Source: Nostoc sp. FACHB-152 (GTDB lineage Bacteria > Cyanobacteriota > Cyanobacteriia > Cyanobacteriales > Nostocaceae). From it: a DNA stretch of 64,000 nt. The position numbers were made by a program, and so were the translations under genes. This document shows, piece by piece, positions 35,557 through 44,182 of this stretch. The stretch covers positions 1 through 64,000 of the forward strand of contig NZ_JACJRV010000011.1 in the NCBI RefSeq assembly GCF_014697475.1. Direction: 5' to 3'. The notes under the pieces were generated by a model. It saw only the letters and a program-made list of their open reading frames with translations. It was not told where the DNA came from and ran no database searches. Each line of letters starts with the position of its first letter. Position 1 is the first letter of the stretch.

Positions 35557-36858
35557 GTGACTCAAATGAATTCACAAAAACTAATAGGTTATATAACTTG
35601 CGGTTTGTCATCATTAGCTGTAGTTATGGCTGGGCCAATGTCCCAAGCAAATGCAGCATCCATAAGCTTTTCGGGAACAGGAACCAACCCTGCATCAAAT
35701 GGTACTACGAATGCTTTAGGAGCATCAGTTCTCTTTGATGACAGCCTCAACCCTGGAAAATTGACAATTACCCTAAAAAATACAGGGCCTGGTGCCACAG
35801 CACCCTCTGATGTACTAACTGCTGTCTTTTGGGAATATGCTGGTTCCGCCCTAACAAACTTGTCGTTGTATTCGGCTACAGCTCCAACAGTAATTGGAGG
35901 CAATGCAGGTAATAATGTAAATCTAAAAACTCTTGATGAATGGAAATTGCCAAACACTGGCAATGGTACAGCCGACCTTCCCGGCATAACCCAAAACTAT
36001 GGTATTGGTACTGCTGGGTTAGGTATTTTTCAAGGTGGTGGTGGACAGCAATTAAATTACGGCATCATCAGTGGTTATGATGATCCAAACCCAGCAGTAA
36101 CAAAAGGAACTTTTGTTAAAGACTATGCTACCTTCGTTTTATCAGGTCTACCCAGTGCTTTTGACATAACCAAAATCGGGAATATTCGCTTCCAGTTCGG
36201 AACCAATTTGAGCGAACCTAGCTTTGCTGGCACATTAGTTACTCCCGCGCCAGCACCCGCACCCGCACCCGCGCCAGCGCCAGCACCCGCACCCGCACCC
36301 GCACCCGCACCCGCACCCGCACCCGCGCCAGCGCCAGCACCAGCGCCAGCACCCGCGCCAGCGCCAGTACCCGCACCCGCGCCAGCACCAGCACCCGCGC
36401 CAGCGCCAGCACCAGCACCCGCGCCAGCGCCAGCGCCAGCACCCGCACCCGCACCCGCGCCAGCACCAGCACCCGCGCCAGCACCCGCACCCGCACCCGC
36501 GCCAGCACCCGCGCCAGCACCCGCGCCAGCACCCGCGCCAGCACCCACACCAGCACCAGTACCCGCGCCAGCACCCGCGCCAGCACCCGCGCCAGCACCA
36601 GCACCAGCACCAGCACCAGCACCAGCACCCGCGCCAGCACCCGCGCCAGCACCAGCACCAGCACCAGCACCAGCACCCGCGCCAGTACCCACACCAGTAC
36701 CCACACCATCTCCTACAACTTACTATCAACCTCCTCAGTCTCAACCGAAGAAAGTACCTGAACCTAGCACACTCGCTGCTTTAAGCCTATTTGGTCTAAG
36801 TACTTTAAAGCTGAAGAAGAAAACTCAAGAAAATCAACAAGATAACTCGCAAGCTTAA
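35557..36858 (+). CDS. PEP-CTERM protein with long Ala-Pro repeat
   Basis: The 433-residue protein has three parts. A signal peptide (to about residue 32, ending QANAAS) is followed by a globular domain of about 190 residues, beta-rich, with the pattern NNALGASVLFDDS-like and VLSGLPSAFDITKIGNIRFQ. It resembles the XDD or unclassified PEP-CTERM exoprotein group. Residues 230-385 are an almost uninterrupted Ala-Pro alternation with rare Val or Thr replacements. At the end VPEPSTLAALSLFG, a hydrophobic segment and KLKKK form a PEP-CTERM sorting signal. The Ala-Pro tract should be a stiff extended rod that holds the globular domain away from the membrane or sheath. GTG 35557 is chosen because AAGGAG is 11 bases upstream; ATG 35566 is possible. 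Confidence 0.82.
   Translation: MTQMNSQKLIGYITCGLSSLAVVMAGPMSQANAASISFSGTGTNPASNGTTNALGASVLFDDSLNPGKLTITLKNTGPGATAPSDVLTAVFWEYAGSALTNLSLYSATAPTVIGGNAGNNVNLKTLDEWKLPNTGNGTADLPGITQNYGIGTAGLGIFQGGGGQQLNYGIISGYDDPNPAVTKGTFVKDYATFVLSGLPSAFDITKIGNIRFQFGTNLSEPSFAGTLVTPAPAPAPAPAPAPAPAPAPAPAPAPAPAPAPAPAPAPAPAPVPAPAPAPAPAPAPAPAPAPAPAPAPAPAPAPAPAPAPAPAPAPAPAPAPAPAPAPAPAPTPAPVPAPAPAPAPAPAPAPAPAPAPAPAPAPAPAPAPAPAPAPAPVPTPVPTPSPTTYYQPPQSQPKKVPEPSTLAALSLFGLSTLKLKKKTQENQQDNSQA
36244..36712. repeat. Low-complexity CCAGC(A/G)CCCGC(A/G) tract
   Basis: About 470 bases of alternating Ala and Pro codons (GCA, GCG or GCC with CCA, CCC or CCG), much more GC-rich than its surroundings. The period is 6 bases with variable codon choice in longer 12- to 18-base blocks, which points to slippage and unequal recombination. 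It also creates long spurious open frames on the opposite strand. Confidence 0.9.
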
Positions 36859-36893
36859 ACAATACTTTTGAGTTCTCATGATTTAGTTAAATA

Positions 36894-36933
36894 TGGGCAA
36901 GAAGTGTTTGGTTACTTCTTGCCCAATTTTTTT
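36894..36933 (+). terminator. Terminator of the PEP-CTERM gene
   Basis: A perfect 12-bp stem (36894-36905 with 36914-36925) and an 8-nt loop, then seven T residues after one A. Confidence 0.9.
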
Positions 36934-37076
36934 AATGTAAGAATTTATTGATTAGCTCGATAAAAGCCCTAAGTCCAAATTTGTTGAAATTGACTTTTGA
37001 TCCAATAAGGTTATGACTACTAGAACAGATCACAAAGTTTTAGAATTAAAAAGTATAAAACAAAATTGAGGACATT

Positions 37077-37349
37077 ATGGCTGCTAACGTAGAAATTTAT
37101 ACTTGGAGGACTTGCCCATTTTGTATCCGCGCCAAAAGTTTGCTGAGTAATAAAGGTGTTGACTTTACCGAATACAGTATTGATGGTGACGAAGCAGCAA
37201 GAGATAAAATGGCTCAAAGAGCCAACGGTAAACGTTCTGTACCCCAAATTTTTATTAATGATCACCATGTTGGTGGTTGTGATGATATCCACGCATTAGA
37301 CCGTCAAGGTAAGTTGGATGAGCTATTAGCTGCTGATAGTAATGTATAA
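37077..37349 (+). CDS. grxC: Glutaredoxin 3
   Basis: This 90-residue protein is a complete class I glutaredoxin. The active site is CPFC (TWRTCPFCIRAK, residues 13-20), the cis-Pro is in RSVPQIFI, and the glutathione-binding GGCDDIHAL follows. It reduces disulfides and glutathione-mixed disulfides in the cytosol with glutathione as donor. The glutathione synthetase gene follows 119 bases later on the same strand, so cofactor synthesis and use are encoded together, as is usual in cyanobacteria. Confidence 0.93.
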   Translation: MAANVEIYTWRTCPFCIRAKSLLSNKGVDFTEYSIDGDEAARDKMAQRANGKRSVPQIFINDHHVGGCDDIHALDRQGKLDELLAADSNV

Positions 37350-37468
37350 AATAAGCAAGTAGTAAAATTAAGCAATTTCTGCTGGCAAGGTTTGTGAGTC
37401 AGTTAAATCATCAGGAGTTAATCTAAATTGAAGAACTTAGAAATTTCCTGGCGATTGAGGCAAACAGC

Positions 37469-38443
37469 GTGAAACTGGCTTTTATTATTGATCCCATCCA
37501 TCAGCTTGACCCGTGTCATGATACAAGTGTTGCTCTGATGGAAGCAGCACAAACTTTAGGACATGAAATCTGGATAACTCAGGCAAACTGGCTAAGTGTG
37601 GTAGAGGGTAAGGCTTGGGCTGTTCTACAACAGGTGGAATTAGTACCGATAGAGTTAGTGGAGGGGCGTTGGCTATCAGCAAATCCTTGGTATAAGTTAA
37701 GCCATCGCTCCTTCATGAATCTGGAAACAATGGATGCCGTATTCATGCGGACAGATCCACCAGTTAACGACTCTTACCTCTTTGCTACTTACATTCTGGA
37801 CTACATTGACCAAAATAAAACTTTGGTGATTAACAATCCCAACGGTATCCGAGCAGCAAATGAAAAAATGTATGCTCTGCAATTTACCGAGGTAATTCCA
37901 GAAACCATTGTTAGTGCCGATAAGCAAATTATCCGTGATTTTGTGGCAGCTAAAGGAGCTACGATTCTCAAACCACTGGGTAACAAAGCTGGGGAAGGGA
38001 TTTTATTTTTACAAGCAAGCGATCGCAATTTTAACTCCATTGTGGAATTAAGCACTTATCAAGGAAGATTACCAGTAATGGTACAGACTTACTTACCACA
38101 AGCTAAGGAGGGAGACAAACGAATTATCCTACTTAATGGTGAACCAATTGGTGCTTTAAATCGTCTTTCTAGTGGCAGTGATTTTCGCAACAATATGGCG
38201 ACTGGCGGTACAGTGGCGGAAACAGAGATTACCCCTAGAGAGTACGAAATCTGTACCCGACTAGCTAATAAATTACGCCAAGACGGTTTAATTTTTGTGG
38301 GTATTGATGTGATTGGTGGCTATCTGACGGAAGTCAACGTTACAAGCCCTACAGGAATTAGGGAAATAGATAGACTCAATGGTATTCGTCTAGGTCATCA
38401 GGTAATTCAATGGGTGGAACAGACTCTACAATTTAAAAAATAA
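37469..38443 (+). CDS. gshB: Glutathione synthetase
   Basis: This 324-residue ATP-grasp ligase joins glycine to gamma-glutamylcysteine. Visible are the N-terminal FIIDPIHQLDPCHDTSVALM, FMRTDPPVNDSYLFATYILD, the ATP-grasp core ATILKPLGNKAGEGI, RIILLNGEPIGALNR, and the C-terminal VGIDVIGGYLTEVNVTSPTG. Length is normal for the prokaryotic GshB family. The start is GTG at 37469. It probably shares a transcript with grxC. Confidence 0.94.
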   Translation: MKLAFIIDPIHQLDPCHDTSVALMEAAQTLGHEIWITQANWLSVVEGKAWAVLQQVELVPIELVEGRWLSANPWYKLSHRSFMNLETMDAVFMRTDPPVNDSYLFATYILDYIDQNKTLVINNPNGIRAANEKMYALQFTEVIPETIVSADKQIIRDFVAAKGATILKPLGNKAGEGILFLQASDRNFNSIVELSTYQGRLPVMVQTYLPQAKEGDKRIILLNGEPIGALNRLSSGSDFRNNMATGGTVAETEITPREYEICTRLANKLRQDGLIFVGIDVIGGYLTEVNVTSPTGIREIDRLNGIRLGHQVIQWVEQTLQFKK

Positions 38444-38838
38444 AATAACTGCAATTAGCTACTTTGAATATTTCACGGTCAGCCTGAGTAAGTTGCTGTG
38501 AAGTAAATTAATTTTAGAGATCGCACCTGTTAGGCAAGGTTTTTTGCTTTTGACTCAGGTGCTATCACACTAAAATAGGTAGCCACCCCGCTCACAATTC
38601 TCTGCGTTACTATTTGTTCTAAAGACAAAGTAGGACATCTGAGCCAGCCGGCTCTTGCCCATATACTTTGTAGTCTAAGTAGCTTTGAGAAGTTTATTCA
38701 CCAATTAGCAAAATTAAACATATCAGCAGAATTCTGACTTCTGCTCCTGGTGAAATTTGAAAATTAGCGAGATTTCTACAGCACTCAGTCTGGACTGAGA
38801 CTGCAAAATTTATCTAAATAATTCAAATCCCGAATTCC
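38444..38838. other. Convergent intergenic region between gshB and ftsZ
   Basis: 395 bases. Inverted repeats are GCACCTG/CAGGTGC with a long spacer (38525-38563), AGCAGAA/TTCTGCT (38725-38731 with 38739-38745) and CTCAGTC/GACTGAG (38784-38799). The last two lie just after the ftsZ stop on the minus strand and may shape its 3' end, but neither has a strong T-run. Confidence 0.45.
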
Positions 38839-40131
38839 TCAGTTACGTGGTGGTGTACGTCGTCTTTGCAGAAAGTCAGGAATATCCAAACCTGGTTTTT
38901 CTTTAGGTTCTGCTACTGGTGTTGGAGGATTAGCTGTTGGTGACTGTGGCTGTTGAGTTTGTCGTTTTGGCGGGGTTGATACCCGTTGATTAGTGGCATT
39001 CTGTGGTGGTGCTGTTGGGCCTTCACCTGTAAACCCTGTAGCAATTACAGTAATTCTCACCTCACCTTGCAGGCGATCGTCAATTACCGCCCCAAAAATA
39101 ATATTGGCGTTGGGATCAACTACTTCATAAATTGTTTCTGCGGCTGCATTCACCTCATGTAGAGTCAGGTCGCTACCGCCAGTAATATTGAAGACTACCC
39201 CTCTGGCTCCTTCAATAGAAGATTCTAATAAAGGCGAGGAAATCGCTGCGATCGCAGCTTCTCTAGCTCGTGATTTCCCTGAGCTAATACCGATCCCCAT
39301 CAATGCCGATCCCGCATCTGCCATCACTGCGCGGACATCTGCAAAGTCAACATTGACTAAACCAGGAATGGTGATAATATCCGAAATTCCTTGTACCCCT
39401 TGGCGCAACACATCATCCGCATAACGAAAAGCTTCCTGTACAGGTGTTTGTTCCGGGATCACTTCTAGAAGCTTGTTATTAGGAATGATGATCAGCGTAT
39501 CCACTCTACTTTTTAACCCTTCAATCCCTTGCTCCGCTTGGCTGGTGCGACGGCGACCCTCAAATACAAACGGACGTGTCACCACACCTACTGTCAAGGC
39601 ACCCATTTCTTTGGCTACTTCTGCAACTATTGGAGCTGCACCTGTCCCAGTACCTCCTCCCATACCAGCAGTAATAAATACTAAATCAGCACCCTCTAAA
39701 GCAGTGGCAATTTCATCCCGTGATTCTTCTGCGGCTTTTTGACCAATAGCAGGATTACCACCTGCGCCTAAACCTCTTGTTAACTTCTGCCCAATTTGCA
39801 ACCGACTGGGTGCCCCTGCTAAAGTCAACGCTTGAGCATCAGTATTAATTGACCAAAACTCCACTCCACTAACATCAGACTCGATCATGCGATTAACGGC
39901 ATTGCCACCACCACCACCAACACCAATCACTTTAATGTTGGCTACCCTACCTGGAACAATCTCGCCAATGCGGCTATTTTCTACAGATATTTTTTTACTA
40001 TCTTGGCCTTGCCCGAAGTTCAGCCCAGAATGATTAAAAGGATTATTTGAGTTTACCGCCAGTGAGAATCCTGGCTGTCCCACAGATTGGGAGTTTTTAT
40101 AGCTAAGCCCTTGGTTATTATCAAGCGTCAT
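38839..40131 (-). CDS. ftsZ: Cell division GTPase FtsZ
   Basis: This 430-residue tubulin homologue forms the division ring. It has the nucleotide signature GGGTGTG (residues 158-164), the N-terminal [13 protein letters not shown] and the T7 loop NVDFADVR. The acidic-basic C-terminal peptide [12 protein letters not shown] binds partner proteins. The first 65 residues are a disordered extension typical of filamentous cyanobacteria. The C-terminal linker is Pro/Gln/Thr-rich. It lies downstream of ftsQ on the same strand but is separated by 876 bases, so it likely has its own promoters. In heterocysts FtsZ is known to be turned off; no specific regulatory site was identified here. Confidence 0.97.
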   Translation of the reverse strand: MTLDNNQGLSYKNSQSVGQPGFSLAVNSNNPFNHSGLNFGQGQDSKKISVENSRIGEIVPGRVANIKVIGVGGGGGNAVNRMIESDVSGVEFWSINTDAQALTLAGAPSRLQIGQKLTRGLGAGGNPAIGQKAAEESRDEIATALEGADLVFITAGMGGGTGTGAAPIVAEVAKEMGALTVGVVTRPFVFEGRRRTSQAEQGIEGLKSRVDTLIIIPNNKLLEVIPEQTPVQEAFRYADDVLRQGVQGISDIITIPGLVNVDFADVRAVMADAGSALMGIGISSGKSRAREAAIAAISSPLLESSIEGARGVVFNITGGSDLTLHEVNAAAETIYEVVDPNANIIFGAVIDDRLQGEVRITVIATGFTGEGPTAPPQNATNQRVSTPPKRQTQQPQSPTANPPTPVAEPKEKPGLDIPDFLQRRRTPPRN

Positions 40132-41007
40132 TGGATTTATGAAAGGGTAGATAAACGACTTTTCCAGGTGTTATTCACCTAAGAGTCAACTATAGTTTGA
40201 CAATGCCCATTGATTTTTGCATTGCTCTTGATTGTGAGCATTACTTCCAACCTTAACAGGATTGTCAGTGTGAAAGTTTGCTATTGCATAAGCCATTAAC
40301 GCAGCGGAGCGCACAGCTAATTCTAGAGAAGTATACCTATATTTAACTAAAGTTGATCTGTATAACTTGAACAAGCTATTAATAGGTTTACTACTATGTT
40401 GCCGATTTAGCGTAGTATCTTCTTGACATACCGAATGCCCTCCCCCTATTTTTCTAAATGATTGAAGTTGGTCATTAATTTTACAACTCTCTGTGATTGT
40501 TTTTCGTACATTAACAGCCATCTGGAAGGGCTGAAACTTAATTATTTTATTATTTCTTAATACCAAAGAAAACTCAAAACCAAGGTGATTTTTGCTTATA
40601 TCATATGTATTATTCAGTAATTTTATGCAGTTAAATATACCTTGAATAACATTACAAACAACAAGCTCCCATAATTGAGCAAATGTCTTAATATGTAAAG
40701 ACGCTTTACTCTGCATCTTGTCTGCTTTAATAATATAGTTGATACATTTCAACATTGGCGATAATTGCAACCTAAAATCTAAAATTTGTCTTCTACTTAC
40801 CTATCACCATAATGTATAGGTAAGACAGAAGTCGGATTTTGTCTTCTAAAGAAGGCTGGATAATTAAGTCTCCTATTGTATCTGATTAAAAAATTACGCT
40901 AATCTTTTAAGCCTGTGGCGCAAAACCTGAAAATTATAAATGTATTTATAAGTATCAAAGTTTTTAGATTACAGAGACTATTTAATACACAAAACTTACA
41001 GATATTG
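40132..41007. other. Long ftsQ-ftsZ spacer
   Basis: 876 bases. A 194-codon minus-strand frame (40770-40186) can be read, but its composition (poor hydrophobic pattern, many isolated Cys and Lys, no family resemblance) does not persuade me. A 9-bp inverted repeat CTTACCTAT/ATAGGTAAG (40796-40804 with 40816-40824) flanked by direct repeats of TTGTCTTCTA may be part of the ftsZ promoter or leader. Confidence 0.4.
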
Positions 41008-41844
41008 TTAGGGAATTTGAACGTTAACTTTGTCCTTTTTTTGGATCATATGTACTATTGGAGCTTTAGGATTTTTGAGATCAATATAGTCTATTTGGCT
41101 AGGATTAATTTTTGCGGGTAAATTTCGCATCTGCGCTAGTACCTTAATCTGTTCTGCTAACAGAGGACTAGGATTACCAAAATGTACATTTCCCAGTTCT
41201 GTTTTCAAAGTTAAATTCGTTAAATCTTGGAAATTAGCTTCTATCACTTTTACAGAACCTTGATTCAATAAGGGATAAAGTTGCATCCAATATTGGCGGT
41301 ATTGTTCTGGTGTGCCAATAACTTTGAGACTGGGTAATTTAAACTTAGAATTTACCAATGTGTATTTTTCTAGCGGTATCCAAACACCTGTTGCATCCAG
41401 TAAACCAGTGGAAGACTGTTTGTTTTTATCCCGTTCTTGGGGTTTTTGAGCTATTGCTACAGGTACTCGTTCCTGAATTTCAATAATTAGCCCTGGAGGA
41501 AAAAGACGACGATTGACAGTTGCTTGTGCAATAGTTGGTTGTTGCTTTAAAGAGTTAGCGATCGCATCTGGTTCAATTCTCCATAAAGATTGAGGATAGG
41601 ATATCATTAGCATTGACTTAATTGCTGTTTCCGAGAGTACTTGATTACCCGATTTGATCACAATTTGTTTGGGATCACTTAGTACCCACACTGGTTGGAG
41701 AGCCACCCAAAGCAAACCTCCAGCTAAACCACTAACGGCCAGTGTTCGCCAAATAGCCTGAATAATTTTCATCTGCCTTTGCCGTCGTAGTTTTTTGCGA
41801 CGTTGAGATAAATCTGTCTGTGAAACTGATACTATACCAGCCAT
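41008..41844 (-). CDS. ftsQ: Cell division protein FtsQ
   Basis: This 278-residue type II membrane protein has a basic cytosolic head (QRRKKLRRQRQMK), one membrane helix (about residues 32-52) and a POTRA domain (VWVLSDPKQIVIKSGNQVLS to VNRRLFPPGLIIEIQERVPVAIA). A C-terminal FtsQ/DivIB domain ends near LPAKINPSQIDYIDL. It links the FtsZ-side components with septal wall enzymes at midcell. It is followed at a distance by ftsZ on the same strand, the common cyanobacterial order. Confidence 0.93.
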   Translation of the reverse strand: MAGIVSVSQTDLSQRRKKLRRQRQMKIIQAIWRTLAVSGLAGGLLWVALQPVWVLSDPKQIVIKSGNQVLSETAIKSMLMISYPQSLWRIEPDAIANSLKQQPTIAQATVNRRLFPPGLIIEIQERVPVAIAQKPQERDKNKQSSTGLLDATGVWIPLEKYTLVNSKFKLPSLKVIGTPEQYRQYWMQLYPLLNQGSVKVIEANFQDLTNLTLKTELGNVHFGNPSPLLAEQIKVLAQMRNLPAKINPSQIDYIDLKNPKAPIVHMIQKKDKVNVQIP

Positions 41845-42740
41845 TTAAACCTCTTTCTAATTGGAGTTCAATTTCTTGCTAAGTTTGCAGGATCAATTGA
41901 TGATAATAAACCCTGTTGGTATGACTAGTTTATGAGTTACTTTGCTCAAAACTATGTTTTACTTTTAGTAACACCTTACAGCCACTACAGCAAGCTTCAG
42001 GCACGTTGAATTTTACCTATTATATGTTTGCAGTGTTAAGTTGCTATTTTAGGTAGGCTTTTGAGCTTCGCATTAGGGCGATCGCTTACCAAACTGGCAA
42101 AATCTAAATAATTGACAAATTTACCATAATTTGCTCTCTGCCGTATAACTACTGTTAAGGAATTATACGGTGCAGATGTCAGCAGTATAACCATGCTTGA
42201 TTCAATACTGATTAGGGTAAAGTTAGTATCTATCTCAAGAATTAACTGCAAAAATGTAGCTCAAGCCACTGAAATCTTTTCTTTTTAACAAAAGATGACA
42301 AAAATATTAATTTTGAAATAATTTATTGTGTGTTGTTGGATTAGCAGCTAGTACTTAGAGATAACGCATATTTTTTGAATTAAAACAGAATTAATACTTA
42401 AATTAGATAGTTAAAAATAATACATTAAATTTTATAATTTTATAGTATATTTTTTAACACACGTTATGAATGCATACGAGTTTAACTTTAGTCAAGTCAA
42501 AGCTTAAAGATTCTCAAAAGCTCAACAGCATCTCTAAAAAAGACAGATATACTGAAGCTATCAGGCACAAATGAATCTTTAGGCTCGTAATGATAATTGC
42601 TGGTAGAAAACTCTATCATGCGCTATCAGCGTAACTCAAAATACTGCCCTATTAACATAGGATGGTTAGAGGGCTGACTAAAGAAAAATTGTATATAAAT
42701 AGACAAATAAGACAGCGAATATATCTGCATCTACATATCA
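41845..42740. other. Intergenic region upstream of the NTPase/STAND pair
   Basis: About 900 bases between divergent ftsQ and the NTPase gene. Seen: a HIP1-containing stretch near 42079, an 8-bp stem CCGTATAA/TTATACGG (42141-42148 with 42163-42170) and a very AT-rich part around 42290-42470. No gene is evident. It probably marks the boundary of an inserted module. Confidence 0.45.
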
Positions 42741-44075
42741 ATGATCAATACACAGTATTTGCCACGCTTTTATAAAGCTTGTAATCCTAGTTACTCACTC
42801 AATATGGGTGACGTGCATGATCGACACTACTACATAGATTTCGCCGATGTACGTGGCTGTAAAATTGTTGAAGAATTACAACGCACAATTACCCGTATTT
42901 CTCCAGATGAACCGACCTGCCAGTTATTTACAGGTCATATTGGTTGTGGCAAGTCAACAGAATTGCAGCGTCTCAAAGCCGAACTAGAAGAAGCAGGATT
43001 CCATGTCGTTTATTTTGAATCTAGCCAAGACTTAGATATGGCGGATATTGATGTCAGCGATATTTTGCTGAGTGTAGCGCGTCAAGTTAGTGTCAGCCTA
43101 GAAGCAATTAATATCAAAATTAAACCGCACTACTTTATCAATCTTTTCAAAGAAGTTAGCGATTTTTTGCAAAGTCCCATAGATCTGTCTGGACAAGCAG
43201 AGTTGTCCTTGGGTATTGCTAAAATTACAGCCAAAACCAAAGATAGCGCCCAGGTAAGAAATCAACTCAGACAATATCTAGAACCACGTACTAATAGCAT
43301 TTTGCAAGCGATTAACGAAGAGGTATTAGAAAAAGCTGTTGAACAACTCAAACTCAGAGGTCAAAAAGGTTTAGTTGTCATAGTCGATAACTTAGACCGC
43401 GTGGATATGCGCCCCTTAGCCTCTGGAAGGACACAACCAGAATATTTATTTATAGACCGGGGCGAACAATTACGTCGCCTCAAATGCCACGTAGTTTATA
43501 CCATTCCCCTAGCGTTAATTTTCTCTAATGAGTATGAAACACTCAAAAACCGCCTAGGTGGAGGTATTGCTCCTAAAGTATTGCCGATGGTAAGAGTCAG
43601 GCAAAGAGATGGCAGCGACTACGAACCAGGAATGTTACTATTACGCCAGTTAGTTTTAGCCAGAGCCTTTCCTCAAGTTTCTTATAACGAAAGACTTTCA
43701 TTAATCACAGAACTTTTTGAACATCATGAAACTCTTGAGCGTTTGTGTCGTGTCAGTGGCGGCCACATCCGTAACCTATTAGGGTTACTTTATAGCTGTC
43801 TCCAACGGCAAGATCCACCTTTTTCTAGAGACTGTTTAGAAGCAGTCATCAAGGACTACCGCGACGACTTACTGCTAGCTATTGATGAATGCCAATGGGA
43901 ACTATTATTTGAGGTTGTGCAACAGCAGAGCGTCAAAGGGGAGTCTGACTATCAAAGCTTGCTGCGAAGTATGTATTTATTTGAATACCGTGATCCTGTG
44001 GGTCGTTGGTTTGGTATTAGTCCAGCATTAGCAGAAACAGAAAAAGTTCTGGCTTGGCAACAAAAACGCTTATAG
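42741..44075 (+). CDS. P-loop NTPase, small partner of a STAND/WD40 protein
   Basis: This 444-residue AAA/KAP-like NTPase has Walker A GHIGCGKST (about 65-73) and Walker B LVVIVDNLDR (about 210-219). VVYTIPLALIF follows, and the helical lid region contains RVSGGHIRNLLGLLYSC, a sensor-like motif. The end (LLRSMYLFEYRDPVGRWFGI) reads like a winged-helix. No membrane helix. A homologue with the same landmarks lies at 62564-63862. Both precede a gene with the same kind of N-terminal domain, so the two proteins probably work as a pair. Such P-loop proteins often act as ATP-driven switches in signalling or defence. No function is established here. Confidence 0.85.
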   Translation: MINTQYLPRFYKACNPSYSLNMGDVHDRHYYIDFADVRGCKIVEELQRTITRISPDEPTCQLFTGHIGCGKSTELQRLKAELEEAGFHVVYFESSQDLDMADIDVSDILLSVARQVSVSLEAINIKIKPHYFINLFKEVSDFLQSPIDLSGQAELSLGIAKITAKTKDSAQVRNQLRQYLEPRTNSILQAINEEVLEKAVEQLKLRGQKGLVVIVDNLDRVDMRPLASGRTQPEYLFIDRGEQLRRLKCHVVYTIPLALIFSNEYETLKNRLGGGIAPKVLPMVRVRQRDGSDYEPGMLLLRQLVLARAFPQVSYNERLSLITELFEHHETLERLCRVSGGHIRNLLGLLYSCLQRQDPPFSRDCLEAVIKDYRDDLLLAIDECQWELLFEVVQQQSVKGESDYQSLLRSMYLFEYRDPVGRWFGISPALAETEKVLAWQQKRL

Positions 44076-44182
44076 TTCTGAGCAAGTCAATAATTATTCA
44101 TCATCAGTCATTAGTCCCTCTACATTTGACTAATGACTAATTTATAGTAACCAATTTATTCAATTTATTCTGTAGTTTAGTT

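Noticed and set aside
36123-36744. Three long minus-strand frames (Gly-Ala, Trp-Cys-Arg and Val-Leu-Ala rich)
   Set aside because: They are mirror images of the Ala-Pro repeat tract; low-complexity GC-rich DNA lacks stops in all frames.
40186-40770. 194-codon frame between ftsQ and ftsZ
   Set aside because: No family resemblance, poor hydrophobic pattern and unusual residue mix; kept only as a question within the spacer entry.
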